DNA from: Lachnospiraceae bacterium UBA7012
GTDB lineage: Bacteria > Bacillota > Clostridia > Lachnospirales > Lachnospiraceae
Assembly (NCBI GenBank): GCA_002449595.1
Contig: DJXE01000160.1
Coordinates: forward strand, 1-12,504
Direction of reading: 5' to 3'
DNA length: 12,504 nucleotides
In this document: positions 6,745 to 12,504 of the stretch, in pieces
Layout of the letters: each line of letters begins with the position of its first letter
Numbering within the stretch: the first letter of the stretch is position 1
The notes under the pieces: model-generated
What the model was told of the DNA's origin: nothing
Seen by the model: the letters and a program-made list of their open reading frames with translations, nothing else
Database searches by the model: none
Program-made: the position numbers and the translations under genes

Positions 6745-6789
6745 CATACCGGAACGGTATGGATGCCCGGCCGCCTCCGCGGCAGGCAT
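6745..6789 (+). promoter_or_regulatory. Two hairpins in the ECF operon leader
   Basis: Hairpin 1: CATACCG (6745-6751) pairs perfectly with CGGTATG (6755-6761) around a GAA loop. Hairpin 2: ATGCC + GCCGC pairs with GCGGC + GGCAT (6763-6789), with a small internal loop and a CTCC apical loop. They end nine bases before the AAGGAGG ribosome binding site (6798-6804). The leader is only about 90 bases. I could not match it to the FMN, TPP, SAM, purine, THF or preQ1 riboswitch consensus, so it is listed as an uncharacterised structured leader. Confidence 0.45.
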
Positions 6790-6815
6790 ATTCACAGAAG
6801 GAGGCTTTAAGTCCA

Positions 6816-7364
6816 ATGAAAAAGCTTGGTATCAGAGAAGTAGTTGCCATGGGTATCGGCACAGCGCTGTTCACGGTCCTGACGACCGTCCAGATCCCGA
6901 TCGGAATCCCGAACACGTATCTGCAGCCCCGCATGGCGGTCCTCGCGTTCTTATCCGCAGCGTTCGGCCCCATCGTCGGCGCGGTGATCGGTCTCGCGGG
7001 CCACGCGCTCGGCGACGCGCTGTTCTACGGCGGCGTGTGGTGGAGCTGGGTCTTCCCGGAAGCGGTCGTCGGCATCTGCATCGGCGCATTCGCGGGCAAG
7101 TTTGCTGTGAAGGAAGGCGGCTTTGACAGGAAGAACATCGTGCTCTTCAACATCATCCAGATCATCGCGAACGCGATCGCATGGATCCTCGTCGCTCCCG
7201 TACTCGACATCCTCGTCTACGCGGAACCCGCCGGCAAGGTCTTCATCCAGGGCGTCTTCGCGTTCCTCGGCAACATCATCATCATCGGCATCCTCGGCAC
7301 GATCCTGATGGTCGCGTACTCGAAGGTCGCCGGCCAGTCCTCCGGCCTTAAGAAGGAAGATTAA
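6816..7364 (+). CDS. ECF transporter S component, UPF0397-type
   Basis: Membrane substrate-binding subunit (S component) of an energy-coupling factor transporter, 182 residues with about five to six hydrophobic helices. The segment from IPNTYLQPRM through AAFGPIVGAVIGLAGHALGD to GGVWWSWVF (about 31-80) is characteristic of the UPF0397 family as I remember it. Helix 1 carries a small-residue run (AMGIGTA, 11-17), the usual contact with EcfT. The ATG at 6816 follows AAGGAGG by 11 bases, rather far but the only good site; a longer in-frame start at 6759 lies inside the leader hairpins. The gene is followed 86 bp later by its ATPase and then EcfT, so this is a dedicated (group I) ECF transporter. 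UPF0397 proteins are often labelled as riboflavin transporters, but nothing here supports that: no FMN riboswitch and no riboflavin genes. The substrate is unknown. Confidence 0.88.
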   Translation: MKKLGIREVVAMGIGTALFTVLTTVQIPIGIPNTYLQPRMAVLAFLSAAFGPIVGAVIGLAGHALGDALFYGGVWWSWVFPEAVVGICIGAFAGKFAVKEGGFDRKNIVLFNIIQIIANAIAWILVAPVLDILVYAEPAGKVFIQGVFAFLGNIIIIGILGTILMVAYSKVAGQSSGLKKED

Positions 7365-7385
7365 TTCTGCAGTCATACGGCGCAT

Positions 7386-7426
7386 GCCGGCAGTTCATGA
7401 GCGCGAAGCGTTCACGAACTGTCGGC
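7386..7426 (+). terminator. Long hairpin between ECF S gene and ATPase gene (attenuator-like)
   Basis: GCCGGCAGTTC (7386-7396) pairs with GAACTGTCGGC (7416-7426), and inside it TGAGCGC (7398-7404) pairs with GCGTTCA (7408-7414) around a GAA loop. The only flaws are two G-U pairs and one A/C mismatch, giving a stem of about 19 bp. TTTGCTTATATTT follows, a broken U-tract. It probably gives partial termination or 3'-end protection, so that the S gene is expressed above the ATPase and EcfT genes. That role is inferred. Confidence 0.65.
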
Positions 7427-7450
7427 TTTGCTTATATTTAGAGAGATGCC

Positions 7451-9181
7451 ATGGAACCCATCATAGAATTCAAGGACTATTCCTTCCGGTACAGGTCGCA
7501 GACGGAACCCACGGTTCAGGATATCAACCTGCGGATCATGCCCGGGGAAAAGGTCCTCATCGCCGGTCCCTCCGGGTCCGGCAAATCCACGCTTGCCCAC
7601 ACCATCAACGCCCTGATCCCGTGCTCGTTTCCCGGGGAGACGGCCGGCACGCTCCGCGTCTGCGGAAAGGACCCGCAGCAAGAGGGCGTCTTCGGCATGT
7701 CAAAACTCGTCGGCACCGTCCTGCAGGACACGGACGGCCAGTTCATTGGTCTCACCGTGGCGGAGGACCTCGCCTTCGCGCTCGAGAATGACGCGGTCCC
7801 GCAGGAGCAGCTGAAAAAGCGCGTTGACGAGATCGCCGGCATCGTCAACCTGAAGGACCTGCTCCACCACGCCCCCGGCGAACTCTCCGGCGGCCAGAAG
7901 CAGCGCGTCTCCATGGGAGGCGTCCTGGCGGACGACGTGAAGATCCTGCTCTTTGACGAGCCGCTCGCCAATCTCGACCCGGCGACCGGGAAAAAGACCA
8001 TCGCCCTGATCGACCGCATTCTGAAAGAAGAAGACCTGACTGTCGTCATCATCGAACACCGCCTCGAGGACGTCCTCTACCGGGACGTCGACCGGATCGT
8101 GGTCATCGGCGAGGGACGGATCGTGTGCGACCTGCCCCCGGACGAGCTCCTTAGCACCGACATCCTGAAGGAGCAGGGGATCCGCGAGCCGCTCTACGTC
8201 TCCGCGCTCGGCTACGCCGGCGTAACACTGCGCCCGGAGGATCACCCGCAGCACATCGAGAGCATGGAGCTCGCGCCGTACGCCGAATCCGTGCGGAAGT
8301 GGTTTACGGCGGCGCCGGCGAAGGCCGTGCCCGTGAGTGATGCGCCCGCGCTGGAGGTGCGGGACCTGAACTTTTCCTACACACCCGGAGAACCGGTGCT
8401 CCGCGGCGTCTCCTTCCGCTTAAACCGCGGGGAGATGGTCGCGCTCGTCGGCAGAAACGGCGCGGGCAAGTCGACGCTCGCCTCCCTGATCTGCGGCTTC
8501 GTGAAACCGGACAGCGGCGAGATCCTCCTCGGCGGAAAAGACATCTCCCCTCTCTCGATCAAGGAGCGCGGCGAACATGTGGGGCTCGTGATGCAGAGCC
8601 CGAACCAGATGATCTCCAAGCCCATGATCTCCGAAGAAGTCGGGCTCGGACTCACCGTGCGCGGCGTGCCCGCGGCGGAAGTCGAGGAGCGCGTCGGGAG
8701 AGCACTCAAGATCTGTGGGTTATATCCTTTTCGCAACTGGCCCGTCTCCGCGCTGTCCTTCGGACAGAAGAAGCGCGTCACGATTGCCTCGATCCTGGTC
8801 ATGGATCCCGAGATCCTCATCCTGGACGAGCCGACCGCCGGGCAGGATTACCGCCACTACACCGAGATCATGGAGTTCCTGCGCAGGATCAACCGGGAGA
8901 CCGGCATCACGATCCTGATGATCACGCATGACATGCACCTGATGCTGGAGTACACCGACCGCGCGCTCGTCGTCGCGGACGGGACGCTCCTCGCGGACAA
9001 AACGCCTTCCGCGGTCCTCACGGATGAAGCCCTGACCGAGGCCGCGGACCTGAAGAAGACGTCGCTCTACGACCTCGCCGTCCGCTGCGGCATCGAGCCG
9101 CCCTCCGAGTTCGTCGACCGCTTCATCGCCTACGAGCGCGAGCACATGCGGCGCGCGGAGCAGGAAGGAGGCGCGCAGTGA
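7451..9181 (+). CDS. ECF transporter double ATPase (fused EcfA-EcfA')
   Basis: Cytosolic ATP-hydrolysing subunit of the ECF transporter, 576 residues with two complete ABC domains in one chain. Domain 1: Walker A GPSGSGKST (39-47), signature LSGGQKQRV (from 145), Walker B ILLFDEP with Asp169/Glu170. Domain 2: Walker A GRNGAGKST (334-342), signature LSFGQKKRV (from 435), Walker B ILILDEP with Asp459/Glu460. All catalytic residues look intact in both halves; the second signature is LSFGQ rather than LSGGQ, as often seen in ECF ATPases. The linker, beginning GIREPLYVSALGYAGV (about 247-300), resembles DUF3744, a linker domain of this ATPase subgroup (from memory). The ATG at 7451 has a modest GAGAG site. 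The stop codon overlaps the GTG start of EcfT by four bases (GTGA), so the two are translationally coupled. Confidence 0.95.
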   Translation: MEPIIEFKDYSFRYRSQTEPTVQDINLRIMPGEKVLIAGPSGSGKSTLAHTINALIPCSFPGETAGTLRVCGKDPQQEGVFGMSKLVGTVLQDTDGQFIGLTVAEDLAFALENDAVPQEQLKKRVDEIAGIVNLKDLLHHAPGELSGGQKQRVSMGGVLADDVKILLFDEPLANLDPATGKKTIALIDRILKEEDLTVVIIEHRLEDVLYRDVDRIVVIGEGRIVCDLPPDELLSTDILKEQGIREPLYVSALGYAGVTLRPEDHPQHIESMELAPYAESVRKWFTAAPAKAVPVSDAPALEVRDLNFSYTPGEPVLRGVSFRLNRGEMVALVGRNGAGKSTLASLICGFVKPDSGEILLGGKDISPLSIKERGEHVGLVMQSPNQMISKPMISEEVGLGLTVRGVPAAEVEERVGRALKICGLYPFRNWPVSALSFGQKKRVTIASILVMDPEILILDEPTAGQDYRHYTEIMEFLRRINRETGITILMITHDMHLMLEYTDRALVVADGTLLADKTPSAVLTDEALTEAADLKKTSLYDLAVRCGIEPPSEFVDRFIAYEREHMRRAEQEGGAQ

Positions 9182-10005
9182 ACCGTTTTCTGTCTTATGA
9201 AAAAAAGGACACCTGGATCCACGAGCTCTCCGGCGTCACGAAGCTGATCTTCTTCCTCCTGTGGAGCCTCACCAGCGCGATGACCTACGACACGAGGGTC
9301 CTGCTCGTCATGATCGCGGTCAGCCTTGTCGTCCTGAAAATGAGCAGGACGCAGTTCCGCCAGGTTTCCTTCGTGTTCCGGGCGATCCTCGTCTTCATGG
9401 TCCTGAACGTGATCGCGATCTTCGTCATCTCCCCCTACGAGGGCTGCCGCATTTACGGGAGCCGCACGGATCTCGTGCGCCTGTGGGGAAGCTGCTGGCT
9501 CACGAAAGAACAGCTCTTCTACCTGTTTAACATCGTGATCAAGTACTTCACGATCATCCCCGCGGTGTTCACGTTCCTCATCACGACGGATCCCAGCGAG
9601 CTCGCGGCCTCCATGAACCGGATCGGTATCAGCTACAAGCTGACCTACGCGCTCGCGATATCGCTCCGCTACATCCCGGACATCCAGGACGAGTACCACC
9701 GGATCAAAAATGCGCAGGAGGCGCGCGGCATCGAGATGAGCGGCAAGGCGAAGCTGAAGGACCGGATCGTCCGCACCGCGAGCATCCTCTTCCCGCTCCT
9801 GTTCACGACGATGGAGCGGATCGACACCGTCAGCAACGCGATGGAGCTGCGCGGCTTCGGCAAAAAGAAAAAGCGGACGTGGTATTCCGCACGCCCGCTG
9901 AAACGAAACGATTATCTTGTCCTCATCCTGACGGTATTGTTCTGCGCCGTCTCGCTTTTCATCACCTACCGCGACGGGAGCCGCTTCTGGAACCCGTTTC
10001 AGTGA
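9178..10005 (+). CDS. ECF transporter transmembrane protein EcfT
   Basis: Membrane-coupling T component, 275 residues, which holds the S component and transmits ATPase movement. Hydrophobic segments lie at about 22-54, 65-84, 112-136 and 245-263. The cytoplasmic coupling region between them carries both diagnostic Ala/Leu-Arg-Gly motifs, EARG (181-184) and ELRG (223-226), that dock into the two ATPase halves. It starts with GTG at 9178, preceded by AGGAAGGAGG six bases upstream, and overlaps the ATPase stop. Two tandem TGA stops end the gene. It is the last gene of the S-A-T operon, and the next gene faces it only 12 bases away. Confidence 0.93.
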   Translation: MNRFLSYEKKDTWIHELSGVTKLIFFLLWSLTSAMTYDTRVLLVMIAVSLVVLKMSRTQFRQVSFVFRAILVFMVLNVIAIFVISPYEGCRIYGSRTDLVRLWGSCWLTKEQLFYLFNIVIKYFTIIPAVFTFLITTDPSELAASMNRIGISYKLTYALAISLRYIPDIQDEYHRIKNAQEARGIEMSGKAKLKDRIVRTASILFPLLFTTMERIDTVSNAMELRGFGKKKKRTWYSARPLKRNDYLVLILTVLFCAVSLFITYRDGSRFWNPFQ

Positions 10006-10017
10006 TGATTGATTTTT

Positions 10018-10824
10018 TTACTCCGGTTTCAGAACGCTCTCGACAAAGGCCATGTCCTCTCTCAGGATCGCCTCCGCCTCCTGCGGGGTCCTCGCGCTCT
10101 TGTAGCTGCTCTCGAAGATGATCCATCCCCGGAAGCCCTGCTCGTCCATGGCCTTCAGGACGTTTCGCACGCCGCCGAACCGGACGTCCTGCACGATGGG
10201 ATACGGGACGCCGTCCCGCCCGTGCTTTAAGTGCGCGTGGATGTACTTCGGCGCATATTTCTTGTAGACCGGGACCGGATCGATGCCGCGGGACGACATG
10301 TTCTCGTTGTCGAAAAGCATGTACAGCGTGCCCTCATATTCTTTCAGCTCCTCGAGAACGATGTCGTAATACTCGTCCGGGAGCACGGCCTCGTGCCCGA
10401 TCTTCACGCCGTATCTCTCGCCGAGCCCGCACGCGTACTTCAGGCACTTGATCGTCTGGTCCAGCTGTTCCCTGTTGTAGATCCACCCGTCAAAAAAGCT
10501 GGGCATGTGCACCGCCGGTGCACCCATCGCCCGCGCGGCCTTCAGCGCGAGGCTGATGCTGTACATGCAGTCGGTCTCCCGCTCCGGGCGGCTCATGCCG
10601 ATGTCGCACAGCACGTTGATCGCGAGGATGGACGGTTCGAGACCGTACTTCTCGAGATTCTTCCTCCACCCGATCGCCCACTCTTCCGTCGAAGGATCAT
10701 CCGTACAGGCTTTGCTGTCAAATTCGATGCTGACCGTCTTCAGGCCGATCTTCTTCGCCCATGCGAGGAGCTCTTCTCCCTGATACGGCGCCTCCCACTG
10801 TGTCACTCCAAAGCCTTTAAACAT
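10018..10824 (-). CDS. Sugar phosphate isomerase/epimerase (xylose isomerase-like TIM barrel)
   Basis: Cytosolic TIM-barrel protein of 268 residues in the xylose isomerase-like/AP endonuclease family 2 superfamily, which includes sugar epimerases, inosose dehydratases and hydroxypyruvate isomerases. The four metal ligands expected at the barrel strand ends are present: Glu145 in KIGHEAVLP, Asp172 in LFDNEN, His198 in IHAHLKHG and Glu238 in IIFESSYK. The ATG at 10822-10824 follows GGAGGAGG with seven bases of spacing. It lies 59 bp downstream of the FeoB-associated/NifX fusion gene on the same strand and could be cotranscribed, or could use a weak promoter in that gap. It converges on ecfT with stops 12 bp apart. 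The fold is firm; the substrate is open. Confidence 0.9.
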   Translation of the reverse strand: MFKGFGVTQWEAPYQGEELLAWAKKIGLKTVSIEFDSKACTDDPSTEEWAIGWRKNLEKYGLEPSILAINVLCDIGMSRPERETDCMYSISLALKAARAMGAPAVHMPSFFDGWIYNREQLDQTIKCLKYACGLGERYGVKIGHEAVLPDEYYDIVLEELKEYEGTLYMLFDNENMSSRGIDPVPVYKKYAPKYIHAHLKHGRDGVPYPIVQDVRFGGVRNVLKAMDEQGFRGWIIFESSYKSARTPQEAEAILREDMAFVESVLKPE

Positions 10825-10883
10825 GGCGCTGCCTCCTCCGTGAGCCTGTTACCATACATAATTTCTCTGATTCCTGTGTGCCG

Positions 10884-11384
10884 TCACGCCGCCGTTCCGC
10901 GCACCGCCGCGTCGCAGCCCTCTTCCCGCACCACGTCGCACGGGATGCCCGCCGCCTCGAGCTGGCTGAGCGCCCCTGCGCCGATGCCGCGGCAGATCAC
11001 GCGGTTCACGGTGCAGTTCTTCAAGAGGGCGATCTTCTCCTTCGTGCCGCGTAGGCCGGATGACGAGATCATGGAACCCAGGATCTGCCCGTCCTTGACG
11101 AAGCTGATGCGAAAGCACTCGGCCTGCTCGAACGGAACGCAGCAGGTTCCGCCGCCGCAGGCGACCGCGACCGCCTCGCTCTTTAAGATCTCAACCTGCC
11201 GGCGCACTTCCTCCGCGTCGATCGCGCCATGCCCTTTGCCGCTTCCGCAATGGTTGCAGGAGCCGCCGCAGGAGCTGCAGTTTCCGCCGCAGGAGGACCC
11301 GCCTTTCGCGAGGCTGCGAATACAGTAAAATACGATCACCGCGAGCAGTGCCAGGATCAGGATCGTTGCAATTGAACCCATCAT
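10884..11384 (-). CDS. FeoB-associated Cys-rich membrane segment fused to a NifX/NifB-like domain
   Basis: A 166-residue protein with an unusual architecture. Residues about 5-23 are a single hydrophobic helix, followed by the Cys-rich motif CGGNCSSCGGSCNHCG (Cys32, 36, 39, 43, 46). This helix-plus-CxxxCxxC layout is typical of the short FeoB-associated Cys-rich membrane proteins that usually end after about 50-60 residues. Here the chain continues through CGGGTCC (76-82) into a segment at about 91-152 resembling the dinitrogenase iron-molybdenum cofactor biosynthesis (NifX/NifB C-terminal) fold: FRISFVKDGQILGSM, then VNRVICRGIGAGALSQLEAAGIPCDVV. There are fourteen cysteines in all. The ATG at 11384 follows GAGGG by seven bases. 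No feoA/feoB is in the window. A role in iron or Fe-S handling at the membrane is inferred. The frame is continuous, so this is a real fusion in this sequence. Confidence 0.85.
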   Translation of the reverse strand: MMGSIATILILALLAVIVFYCIRSLAKGGSSCGGNCSSCGGSCNHCGSGKGHGAIDAEEVRRQVEILKSEAVAVACGGGTCCVPFEQAECFRISFVKDGQILGSMISSSGLRGTKEKIALLKNCTVNRVICRGIGAGALSQLEAAGIPCDVVREEGCDAAVRGTAA

Positions 11385-11409
11385 TTTTCATCCCTCATCG
11401 GCTGATGCC

Positions 11410-11454
11410 GTTTCTGATAAGTTAATGGTTAACCGTTGCTAACTCATCAGAAAC
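11410..11454 (-). promoter_or_regulatory. 15-bp inverted repeat upstream of the Cys-rich/NifX gene
   Basis: The minus strand reads GTTTCTGATGAGTTA, a 15-base loop containing the palindrome GGTTAACC, then TAACTTATCAGAAAC. Fourteen of 15 positions pair, and the fifteenth is a G-U pair in minus-strand RNA. The repeat ends about 25 bases before the start codon and is not followed by a U-tract, so it is more likely an operator or leader structure than a terminator for the GH51 gene at 11500. Confidence 0.6.
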
Positions 11455-11499
11455 TACCACATTTTTCCTGCCCGCGCAAGAAGCCGCAAGCTCCGCGCC

Positions 11500-12504
11500 T
11501 TATTTCTCCGCGGCGCCGAACACGATCACGTTCCAGGACGCCGGCTTCATCTGCGCCGTGAAGATGCCGTCCGAGAAGGTGTAATCGCGCCTTTCGACCG
11601 GCTTCACCTTCTGTTCCAGCGCGGAGTTGACCGCCTTCATGTCCGTGCCCTCGAGCGCGAGATACTCCTGGACCTCATATCCCTCAAACCCGCGCAGGTC
11701 CGCCTCAAAGGAGACTTCCTCGTCCGTGCGCCGGTTGACCGCGAAGATCGTGGTCTGCCCCAGTTCCTCATTGTACACGGCGACCGCCTCGATATCCGTG
11801 ACGTCCTCGTGCTGCGAGGTGTCATGCTTTCCGGTCGTGATGACCGGCTGCAGCGCATAGCCCCTGCCGAAGCGGGACGCGTGCAGGAAAGGATAAAAGA
11901 TCGTCTGCCGCCACGCGGGGCCGTCCGTCTCGGTCATGATCGGCGCGATGACGTTGATCAGCTGCGCGAGGCAGGCCACCTTGATCCTGTCCGCGTGCTT
12001 CAGGAAGCGGATGAGCGCGAGGCCGTCGACGATCGCGTCCTCGTAGTTGTAGATGTCTTCCAGAAGGTGCGGATGGGAGCGCCAGGGCAGGTTCGCCATG
12101 TCCTCGTTGTCCTGCTGCGTCGAGTGATACCACACGTTCCACTCGTCGAAGGACAGATTGATCGTCTTTTTGCTCCGCTTCTTCGCCTTCACGAAATCCG
12201 CCGCGGAGATGACCGCGTGCAGGAAGTCCTCAAGATCGTCCGAGACCGCGAAGAAGTCCGCCGTGTCGTCCGCCAGGTTGTTCCAGTACGTATGGAGCGA
12301 CATGTAGTCCACATCGTCGTAAGACTCGTTTAAGACCGTCATCTCCCAGTCCGGGAACGAAGGCATGTTCATGTTGGAGCTGCCGCAGACGACGAACTCC
12401 AGCGAGCTGTCCATCATCTTCATCGCCTTCGCCGTCTCCGCCGCGAGGCGCCCGTACTCCTTCGCCTCCTTGTGGCCGGTCTGCCAGGGGCCGTCCATCT
12501 CGTT
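11500..12504 (-). CDS. GH51 alpha-N-arabinofuranosidase (partial, N-terminus outside window)
   Basis: Intracellular glycoside hydrolase family 51 enzyme releasing terminal L-arabinose from arabinan or arabinoxylan oligosaccharides. The 334 residues visible are the C-terminal two thirds of a normal protein of about 500. The frame opens at the window edge with NEMDGPWQ, the GH51 acid/base motif, whose catalytic Glu codon is 12499-12501. The nucleophile motif SFDEWNVWY follows, with Glu codon at 12142-12144. Downstream lie the usual AQLINVIAPIMTE and a beta-sandwich C-terminus ending PASWNVIVFGAAEK. Both catalytic residues are intact. The ATG at 12498 is inside the motif and cannot be the start. 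The gene is upstream of, and same-strand with, the Cys-rich/NifX fusion, but the inverted repeat in the 115-bp gap suggests separate control. Confidence 0.93.
   Translation of the reverse strand, partial: NEMDGPWQTGHKEAKEYGRLAAETAKAMKMMDSSLEFVVCGSSNMNMPSFPDWEMTVLNESYDDVDYMSLHTYWNNLADDTADFFAVSDDLEDFLHAVISAADFVKAKKRSKKTINLSFDEWNVWYHSTQQDNEDMANLPWRSHPHLLEDIYNYEDAIVDGLALIRFLKHADRIKVACLAQLINVIAPIMTETDGPAWRQTIFYPFLHASRFGRGYALQPVITTGKHDTSQHEDVTDIEAVAVYNEELGQTTIFAVNRRTDEEVSFEADLRGFEGYEVQEYLALEGTDMKAVNSALEQKVKPVERRDYTFSDGIFTAQMKPASWNVIVFGAAEK

Noticed and set aside
6724..6815. Known riboswitch (FMN, TPP, SAM, purine, THF, preQ1) in the ECF leader
   Set aside because: The leader is short and I could not find the conserved core sequences of any of these classes, so only an uncharacterised structured leader is reported.
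10006..10020. T-run between ecfT and the epimerase gene as a terminator
   Set aside because: There are seven Ts but no hairpin before them on either strand, so a rho-independent terminator cannot be supported.
10231..11328. 365-aa plus-strand ORF spanning two minus-strand genes
   Set aside because: It overlaps two genes with intact motifs and ribosome binding sites on the other strand; no ribosome binding site and no recognisable domain.
11411..11467. Plus-strand terminator formed by the inverted repeat and the following TTTTT
   Set aside because: No plus-strand gene lies upstream, the arms carry an A/C mismatch on that strand, and the T-run is eight or more bases from the stem.

Overview
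The window looks like chromosomal DNA from an anaerobic, Clostridia-like member of the Bacillota, plausibly a gut or rumen species. The reasons are strong AGGAGG-type ribosome binding sites before most genes, a solitary three-gene ECF vitamin-type transporter, a FeoB-associated Cys-rich protein, and cytoplasmic plant-sugar enzymes. The DNA is G+C rich by eye with strong third-position G/C bias, which creates many long antisense ORFs that are not genes. I see no rRNA, tRNA, CRISPR array, transposase or phage gene.

Layout. 1-2061 (minus): the 5' part of a CstA-type peptide/pyruvate transporter gene, preceded by a 197-residue protein of unknown function. 2259-3020 (plus): two small tandem genes that look like diverged paralogues, closed by a bidirectional terminator. 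3152-4183 (minus): an SPFH/band 7 membrane protein. 4326-4895 (plus): a zinc-ribbon membrane protein whose linker contains a 42-bp tandem repeat; its promoter overlaps that of the SPFH gene. 5115-6488 (minus): an L-fucose/L-arabinose isomerase-family protein. 6816-10005 (plus): an ECF transporter made of a UPF0397-type S component, a double ATPase and EcfT. 10018-10824 (minus): a xylose-isomerase-like TIM-barrel sugar epimerase/isomerase. 10884-11384 (minus): an unusual fusion of a FeoB-associated Cys-rich membrane segment to a NifX/NifB-like domain. 11500-12504 (minus): the C-terminal two thirds of a GH51 alpha-L-arabinofuranosidase.

How the genes fit together. Three enzymes (GH51 arabinofuranosidase, fucose/arabinose-isomerase-like protein, TIM-barrel epimerase) point to use of plant-derived pentoses or deoxy sugars, and CstA to peptide or pyruvate uptake under carbon limitation. 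The ECF cassette is a dedicated importer whose substrate cannot be read from the sequence. It has its own promoter region with a dyad, a structured leader, and a very strong hairpin between the S gene and the ATPase gene. The observations most worth following are the FeoB-associated/NifX fusion with a 15-bp inverted repeat upstream, the paralogous small-protein pair, the repeat-bearing zinc-ribbon protein, and the ECF leader and intergenic hairpins. I do not see a complete, clearly new multi-gene defence or biosynthetic system.
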